Shown here piece by piece: positions 57,735-64,000 of a stretch of 64,000 nt of DNA. Made by a program: the position numbers and the translations under genes. Origin of the DNA: Medicago truncatula (Eukaryota > Streptophyta > Magnoliopsida > Fabales > Fabaceae); NCBI RefSeq assembly GCF_003473485.1, contig NC_053048.1, positions 24,111,255-24,175,254 on the forward strand, read 5' to 3'. The notes beneath the pieces were generated by a model. It worked only from the letters and a program-made list of their open reading frames with translations, searched no databases and had not been told where the DNA came from. Position 1 is the first letter of the stretch. Each line of letters starts with the position of its first letter.

Positions 57735-58030
57735 GGTTATTTTCATAGTATCTCAAATATGTCTTATAAGCAACCCATTTTTATGTTTTAATACACAAAC
57801 AGGGCAAGTAGCGTCATATTTTGTATTCTTATACTATCTCAAATTTATTTTGTTTAACATTTTTTATATTCGTATATTACCTTCATGTTTGTAAAATTGT
57901 ACATTTAGATGAGATATAAAGTTATTTATTCTTAAAATTCTCTAGCTAGTAACATTTTTAATATTGTCGGTTACTAAATAATGTACATGATGTGAAACAA
58001 ATCACCATTGTGAATCTACAAACCATACCT
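57735..58030 (+). repeat. Orphan serpin 3' flank
   Basis: TTCATAGTATCTCAAATATG, CAACCCATTTTTAT, TTCTTATACTATCT, TCTAGCTAGTAACATTT and ATGTACATGATGTGAAACAA appear in the same order as downstream of serpin B (52380-52650), but no serpin exon precedes them. It marks a lost or displaced fourth serpin copy. Confidence 0.75.
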
Positions 58031-59072
58031 TCAAGTGAACTTACCTTGATGATACGAGGTGCAATCAAGTTGTTGCATCAAATTTTCCATTGAATTTAGA
58101 TGATATTATATACATTCAAATGTGAACTTGCTCTTCTGGTTACACTTTCTTGATTTTGATTTTCTTTATAGCTAACTTAATTATCCTCTATCAAAAAAGT
58201 ATTGACATTTCCTTTACCATTCACACAAACAGACGGTTGCCGAACTAGAATGTTATAGTTACAAATTTATTTTGCGAGCAACTAATTGATCACAATTGAC
58301 CAAATTGATTTGTATGTACAAATTTTCCTGTAGTGTGCTCCATACATACCAAATGACTACATGAGCTAGGTATTCTGCCATAACTTAGTTGATTTCTATT
58401 TACTAGGTTGAGTTGATGCTAGTCCGACCCAACAGATTGTTGACAAGTGGTTTTGTTTTTAGGAACATTTTACCCTATACCCCAACAATTATACCCTACC
58501 CCAAGAAACCATTAAAATTACCAATTTTAACCCTTACCAAATTCACCCAAACTCACCCATCAACCACAGTTTGAGTGAGAAGTATTCCGGAACATTAAGT
58601 GGCTAATCCATATGTTTTCTTTGTCATCGGTGCAGAGATTGATGACCAGCAGGTTGTGCGGCAACAATCACAACTTCAGTTTTCAAAAACAAAAGTGGAA
58701 ATCATCAGTACCAAATGAGACATAATAACCTCCCCCCCCCCTCCCCCTCGATCTTACCTTCTTCCACATTGTTTCAAACCCTATGCACTATTCACATGTG
58801 ATACTCAACTTTGTGACAATAATTTTAATTAACAACCACTCTAAATTCTATTGGTTCTATATCCTAACAATACATTATTATAGTCAATTTGAAAAATGCA
58901 TAAAATATTTAACCCTCTGCAGTGAGATCTAATTATATCATGGATTTTTTTTTTATAGTATTGGATTAGTGTATATTTTTATAAGTATTGAAATATTGTT
59001 TATAATTGTAATTTTTTTTTTTTTTTTTGCAGGAGTCAGATGTAGGAAATCATTGATTTTAGTATTGAAATC
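58031..59072. other. Spacer before the serpin C flank
   Basis: Contains a lone CACTA-like right end (AAATTTTCCTGTAGTG at about 58322-58337), a C-rich tract (CCTCCCCCCCCCCTCCCCCTCG at about 58731) and a T-run at 59010. No coding region seen. Confidence 0.4.
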
Positions 59073-59916
59073 ATTGATTTTTTCATAGGGACAATGTGTC
59101 ATTTCTACTTATTCAACAACAACATTTAAATTTCAGCAGTGTCATTTCAATCTATAAACTACTAAATTGCACTCAAACTCACTATAATCAGCATTAACAA
59201 TCCAACTTCTAAGTAATTTCATCAACAACAATGCAAACAGCTAGAGCGCAACTTACAATCAACATAAAATCTAATAATTTATAAATCCTAAACTACCACA
59301 TTGGACTCTAAACAACATATAAACTACAATTCCTAACTTAATTCATCACTAACAATTCTAAAAACTAACATGCAAACCAAATTTCTAGAAACCTAAAAAT
59401 GTAAAATTTCTTACAAAAAAAAAAACCAAATTTTTTATAATAGAACGGCGGCAATGCAAACACTTACTTGATTTTGTGAGAGACATTGATCTTTGAATGG
59501 CGCAAGAATGAAGAAAATTGCACTAGAAGGGGAAAAAATCGCACATTGGAAGTTTGGGAAATTTTATAAACATAATGGTTATGTTTCTGAGTTGATGTTC
59601 TATGACAGCATGCAACGTGAGTTAAGTCACGCTGAGTTACAACTCGCATGAGTTAACTCGCGCCGAAAATACCAAACATGATTTAAGTCACGTAGGGGTA
59701 CTATTGTCAAATCAGTTGGGAGTGAGCAATATTTGTTGTGAGAAGAACAATTTTCAATTGAGAATGGATCCAAATCCAAACAAAACTTTATAAATTCAAC
59801 GTGTACGTCAGCTCTCAAATTCTAAACCCTAGTACACTATTTCTATCGCTTTCTTCCGAGTTAGGTCTTAGTTAGGTCTTTCATAGTCTCTAAGAATTCA
59901 AACAAGAAGAAGAAGA
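59073..59916 (+). repeat. Duplicated 5' flank and promoter of serpin C
   Basis: Aligned to the serpin B flank. The TATA box TATAAAT is at 59789-59795, 128 bp before the ATG as in B. Where B has G-box CACGTG, C has CGCATG (59645-59650). The inverted repeat CGTGAGTTAAGT is kept at one arm only. Confidence 0.75.
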
Positions 59917-62194
59917 ATGATGCAGAATCTCATCAGAAAATCACTCACAAACCTAACCAACGTTTCCATGAACATCACCAAACACTTGTTATCCAATCAA
60001 AAACTCAAAGAAAAGAATGTTGTGTTTTCACCATTATCGCTCAACACCGTGCTCAGTATGATCGCTACCGGCTCCGAGGGTCCCACTCAAAAACAACTTC
60101 TCTCCTTCCTCCAGTCAGAATCCCCCGGTAATCTCAAATCCTTATACTCTCGGCTGGTTTCTTCTGTGCTCTCCGATGGCGCTCCCGCTGGTGGCCCTTG
60201 CTTGTCTTACGTCAATGGTGTGTGGGTTGAACAATCACTTCCTCTTCAACCTTCCTTTAAACAACTTATGACTACTGATTTTAAAGCTACTCTTGCTGAA
60301 GTTGATTTCGTCAACAAGGTATTCCTTTTCTTTCTTTTTGAATCTTGAATCCATGTGCCATGCTTTTATTAGTATTGTATTTGTTATTGTTAATTAATGG
60401 ATAGAGTTTAGGGTTTCAAGTTGAGTGTTATGAATTACTTTTCTGGGCATATAATCATTTTCTTCCTTGAATCACTCAATGTATAAAAATTCCAAAATAG
60501 TCTATGATTGTGAATTGTTAAATTGCTTCGTTAATATCCTTACAAGAAAACATTCAAGGTCACATCAGTCCGTATTTTACCATCAGAGACTATTTTGATT
60601 GAGTATACAATCAAGAATTATTTTTAAATTTAGATGCATTAAGGGACTATTATGGCTACTCATCCACATTAAGGGACATATATGAATTGATTAGAAACTC
60701 GCATACACAACTATTTGGTCTAGAAACGAATGTTAAATCAATTATTGATATATTATATCATCAATTGTTATTAAGCACTAAATATTGATTAAGTTATTAT
60801 TTTTTGAATGGTTTGTGATCGGTTGAACCATTGTGTTAAGCTTAATGAGATTTTCGGTCCTTAGCCTAACATTATCGACATTAGTGTTTAAGATTTAATC
60901 CTCTTTCTTAATTACTTGATTCATTGGCTAAACAGTTAGGGTATGAAGTTGCCTAAATATCAGCATTCATTCTTATCTCATTCTATTAAAATAATTTGTT
61001 ACTAATAATGTGGGCTGGTACTATTTTTTTCATAAGCAGAATGAGGGATAAGGGGTACTTAAACCTGTAGTACAATTACATGCAAGTGTGCCTTTAAACA
61101 CAATCAAATTATATATTAATTTGTTTTCACACGGTTGTGAAATCTGCAACAGCACCTTCTAGCAAAGTTTAATTTTTATAATTCCACATACCAACACAAA
61201 CTTTCTAGCACTCAAGATTACCTAATGTCTTGCCAATTAACTGGATGGGCTCGTTCTGCAACTCACTCTCCGCTAACTGATTTACGAACAAAATATGTGC
61301 CAATAATATCAACAAAATGTTTTATTATTCTGTTATAATGCTCATGAAAAAGTTAAAATGATTTATTTTAACATGGATAATTTTACAATTGATACTGATT
61401 TGAAGGCTGATGAAGTGAGAAAAGAAGTGAATGTATGGGCTGAAAAGGAGACAAAAGGGCTTATTAAAAATCTTCTTCAACCTGGCTCAGTTCACAGCTT
61501 AACGAGTCTAATATTTGCAAATGCACTATATTTCAAAGGAGTGTGGAAACAACCCTTTGATACTTCAAAAACGAAGGACTATGATTTTGACCTTCTCAAT
61601 GGCAAGTCAGTAAAGGTTCCCTTTATGACCAGCAAGAATGATCAGTTTATCAGTTCTTTTGATGGTTTTAAAGTTCTTGGTCTTCCTTACAAACAAGGCA
61701 ATTATGGGCGTGCATTCTCCATTTACTTTTTTCTTCCCGATGCAAAAGATGGGTTGTCCGCTTTGATTGATAATGTAACTTCTGATTATGAGTTTTTGGA
61801 ACACAATCTTCCTCGTAGAAAAGTGGAAGTAGGCAAGTTCAGGATTCCAAGATTCAATATTTCTTTTGAGATTGAAGCTCCTGAGTTACTAAAGAAATTA
61901 GGATTGACTTTACCTTTTTCTATGGGAGGTTTGACAAAAATGGTGGACTCTCCTATAAGTCAAGAAATATTTGTTTCCGACATACTTCAGAAGTCTTGCA
62001 TTGAAGTAAACGAAGAAGGTACAAAAGCTGCAGCGGTGACCGTTAGCATGTTATGCGGGTGTTCTCGGTATAGTCCCCCTCCGCCCCCTCCAATCGACTT
62101 TGTAGCTGACCACCCTTTTTTATTTCTGATCAGAGAAGAGTTTAGTGGAACCATACTCTTTGTTGGAAAGGTGGTCAATCCTCTTGATGGTTGA
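59917..62194 (+). CDS. Serpin C (plant serpin-ZX type), P1 Cys
   Basis: Exons 59917-60318 and 61406-62194, phase 0, 396 aa. Exon 1 differs from B at only a few residues. The hinge EEGTKAAAVT is normal, followed by VSMLCGCSRYSPPPPPP: P1 is C353, P1' Ser, and a second Cys lies at P3, so a Cys-Gly-Cys triad occupies P3-P1. SDILQKSCIEV replaces SGIFQKSFIEV just before the hinge, adding a third nearby Cys. The rest (FRIPRFNISFEIEA, FVADHPFLFLI) is intact. The 1087-bp intron lacks the MITE found in B. Confidence 0.92.
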
Positions 62195-62621
62195 TTCTTG
62201 AATTCCATAGCATCTTAAATATGTTTTCTAAGCAACCCATTACGTCCTATTTCTTATTCTTATACTATCTGAAATATATTTTGTTTGACATTTTTTATAT
62301 TAGTTCATTATCTGCATAGTTTTATAACTGTTCACATAGAAAATTTACTTAATTGATGAAAAGTTATTTATTCTGAAAATTCATTAAGCTATTAACATTT
62401 GTTATATGGTCATTTACGTACATGATGTGACTAGGTGCATTCAAGTCGTTGCATCAAATTTTATAATCAAGTTGTTGCATCAAATTTTTCATTGAAATTT
62501 AGATGATAGTGTATACCTATGATAGTAATTAAATTGAATAGGGCACAAGTTTGATGCATCAGGGGAAATATGATTTTGTGAGTGATTGTTTCTACTATCT
62601 GAAAACATTAAATAGAGCACA
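62195..62621. other. 3' flank of serpin C
   Basis: The first 220 bp align with the other serpin 3' flanks. TCAAGT(C/T)GTTGCATCAAATTTT is directly repeated at 62444-62492. Confidence 0.5.
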
Positions 62622-63400
62622 CACTACAAGAAATATTGGATTTTCCTACAAAATTTTCCGACGAAATTTTTTAGAAAGTGGTTTCCTACTAATTATCGAT
62701 AAAATTTTCGTCGAAAAGCACCTATCAGTAAAAAAAGGACCAGAAAAGCGGGGTGTGGCAGCTTGTGATTGGTTGCCTTTACCGAGGAATACTTTCCTAG
62801 GAAAGTGGCGGCCCCACATGCAGAAAAAGGGCGCGTGGGAGCATGGGATTGGCCTACTTTACCGACGAATATTTTTGTAGGAAAGCTGCGGCCCCACATG
62901 CAGAAAGCCGTTGGATAAAGGGTGTGTGGCTGGTTTTGATTGGTGGACATTACCTACGAAAATTTCGTCGGAAAACACGAGGCCCACATGCTAACTAGCC
63001 GTTAGCTACCGTTGCAGCATCTCTGTATAAATATACAACTCTTCACTCACATTTTCTTCCTTACAATCTTCACTCTTTCTCACTCAATTTTTTTTTAATA
63101 TCACTGAAATTTTATTCTCCATCATTTTATTGTCATTGTTGAAGTTTCTAACAAAGGTAATTATTGTTATTTTCTTATAATTGATTTCAATTTTACATGT
63201 GTTTGAATTTATAAATATTTAATGTAGTTATATATTAAAATAAGTTACATTTTTTTTTATAGTTATGTTGGTTCTGATCCATTTAGAGGTTGGTGTTGTT
63301 GTTCGTTGCCGTTGATTTTACTGCCTCCGCTTAGTTCGTCGACTTATTATTTGAGGTTGGTACATTTCTAACTTATTTTAAATAATTGCTACAGTGGTAT
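62622..63400 (+). mobile_element. CACTA element left end and promoter region (extends right, end not found)
   Basis: CACTACAAGAAATATTGG at 62622 follows ACA. Subterminal motifs TTTTCCGACGAAATTTT and its reverse AAAATTTCGTCGGAAAA repeat through 62650-62975, together with duplicated GGCCCCACATGCAGAAA segments (62811, 62890). A TATAAATATA box at about 63026 and a CT-rich leader follow, as would precede a transposase gene. No transposase exon is visible before the window ends. Confidence 0.55.
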
Positions 63401-63667
63401 TAGTACTAAATATTAATTATTAGAAAAATAGTTACTAAAATTATTATATTGTAATTAATAAAAACGTTAGCTGGATTTTTCTAAAAAAAAATGTTAGTCG
63501 GATTAACTTCTTTAAAAAAATATTTAGTGGGATTAAATTAAATTTCCACTTATTAGTGTTAGAGAGAGTATAATAAAAAAAGTGTTAGCTTGTAGAAAAA
63601 CTTGTAGTTTAGTTAAAATTGTTTACTTTTAAAAATGTGTGTATTTATATATATTGTTAATTTAGTT

Positions 63668-64000
63668 TTTTTTTTTTGAACAAGCGAAAATGAGATATAT
63701 TAATACTGACACTGTAATTGTTACCGTAGAAGGTGTGCCAAAAAAATCACAAAAGTGTCAAGTTCCAAACAACAATACATCCAATCAGTCAATACCCAAA
63801 CAAGAAAGCGGGCTCGACCACCACTGGTGAGTACCAAAACTAAAAACAACATTACAAGCCTTTAACCACCACAAAGAAGTTGATTTCACTTTATCTAGCA
63901 TTTGTGGCAAAGAACTTTGTCTATTTCTAAAAAGCCTATCATTCCACAACACCGAAACAACAAGCAGCCAAATCAAATGAAAGAAGGAACATCGCCCTCT
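63668..64000 (-). mobile_element. LINE ORF2 3' end (partial, continues outside window)
   Basis: On the minus strand the frame contains VLWNDRLFRN, QMLDKVKSTSLWWLKA and HQWWSSPLSCLGID before a stop at 63785. This is the C-terminal tail of a plant L1 LINE. A poly-A tract (poly-T on +) at 63668-63680 closes it. A frame change occurs near 63960. Confidence 0.75.

Noticed and set aside
58322-58337. Pairing the CACTA-like right end with the left end at 56830 as one 1.5 kb element
   Set aside because: The flanking triplets (ACC and TGC) do not match and the ends are only partly similar, so the pairing is not supported.
1-64000. CRISPR arrays, bacterial operons, riboswitches
   Set aside because: The window is plant nuclear DNA. 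The tandem repeats seen (37.9-38.7 kb and others) lack unique spacers.

Overview
This is a 64 kb piece of a plant nuclear genome, very probably a papilionoid legume of the Medicago/Trifolium/Vicia type. The evidence is GT-AG introns in AT-rich DNA, plant-only gene families (mitochondrial LpxD, gibberellin 2-oxidase, Z-type serpins, chromomethylase and MAIN-like remnants), and a dense mix of Helitrons, CACTA, hAT and LINE elements plus an Ogre-like LTR. The species call is an inference.

Left third (1-22.2 kb) is the gene-rich part. It holds a hAT transposase remnant (1-698), an intronless PHO2/UBC24-type ubiquitin-conjugating enzyme (1448-2440), a ten-exon LPXD gene (4372-8237) with a truncated LINE in intron 2, a four-exon CDC20 gene (10688-12928), and a three-exon C20-type gibberellin 2-oxidase on the minus strand (19882-22205). 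Between CDC20 and GA2ox lies a graveyard of gene pieces (13.6-19.0 kb): a broken chromomethylase, a short CDC20 echo, two exons of a membrane protein, a duplicated LPXD exon 8-9 block with a dead splice donor, and an ARM-repeat (ARO-like) fragment joined to it.

Middle (22.2-40.8 kb) is repeats: MITEs, two trinucleotide microsatellites, a truncated minus-strand LTR retroelement (29.87-31.50 kb), a complete 3.4 kb solo LTR with target duplication (31516-34936), and a Helitron complex (35.6-40.84 kb). The Helitron carries a minisatellite and a seven-exon gene whose predicted product is a replication protein A-like OB-fold protein ending in the tail of a Pif1/RepHel helicase.

Right third (40.8-62.2 kb) is a tandem array of three serpin genes (A 40981-43262, B 49930-52371, C 59917-62194). 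They share one intron position and near-identical cores, but their reactive-centre loops differ: the aligned P1 residue is Arg in A and Cys in B and C. The Helitron 3' end lies four bases upstream of the TATA box of serpin A, so A has lost the upstream promoter that B and C share. Spacers between the serpins hold a Ty3/gypsy element inserted in a MAIN-like (plant mobile domain) sequence, a PIF/Harbinger MITE inside a serpin B intron with its empty site preserved in serpin C, a 5'-truncated LINE with a 16-bp target duplication, a CACTA element with TGT duplication, and an orphan serpin 3' flank that marks a lost or moved fourth copy. The window ends in a CACTA left end and another LINE tail.

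Exon boundaries were set by hand from frame continuity, GT/AG sites and family motifs; no transcript or database was consulted.
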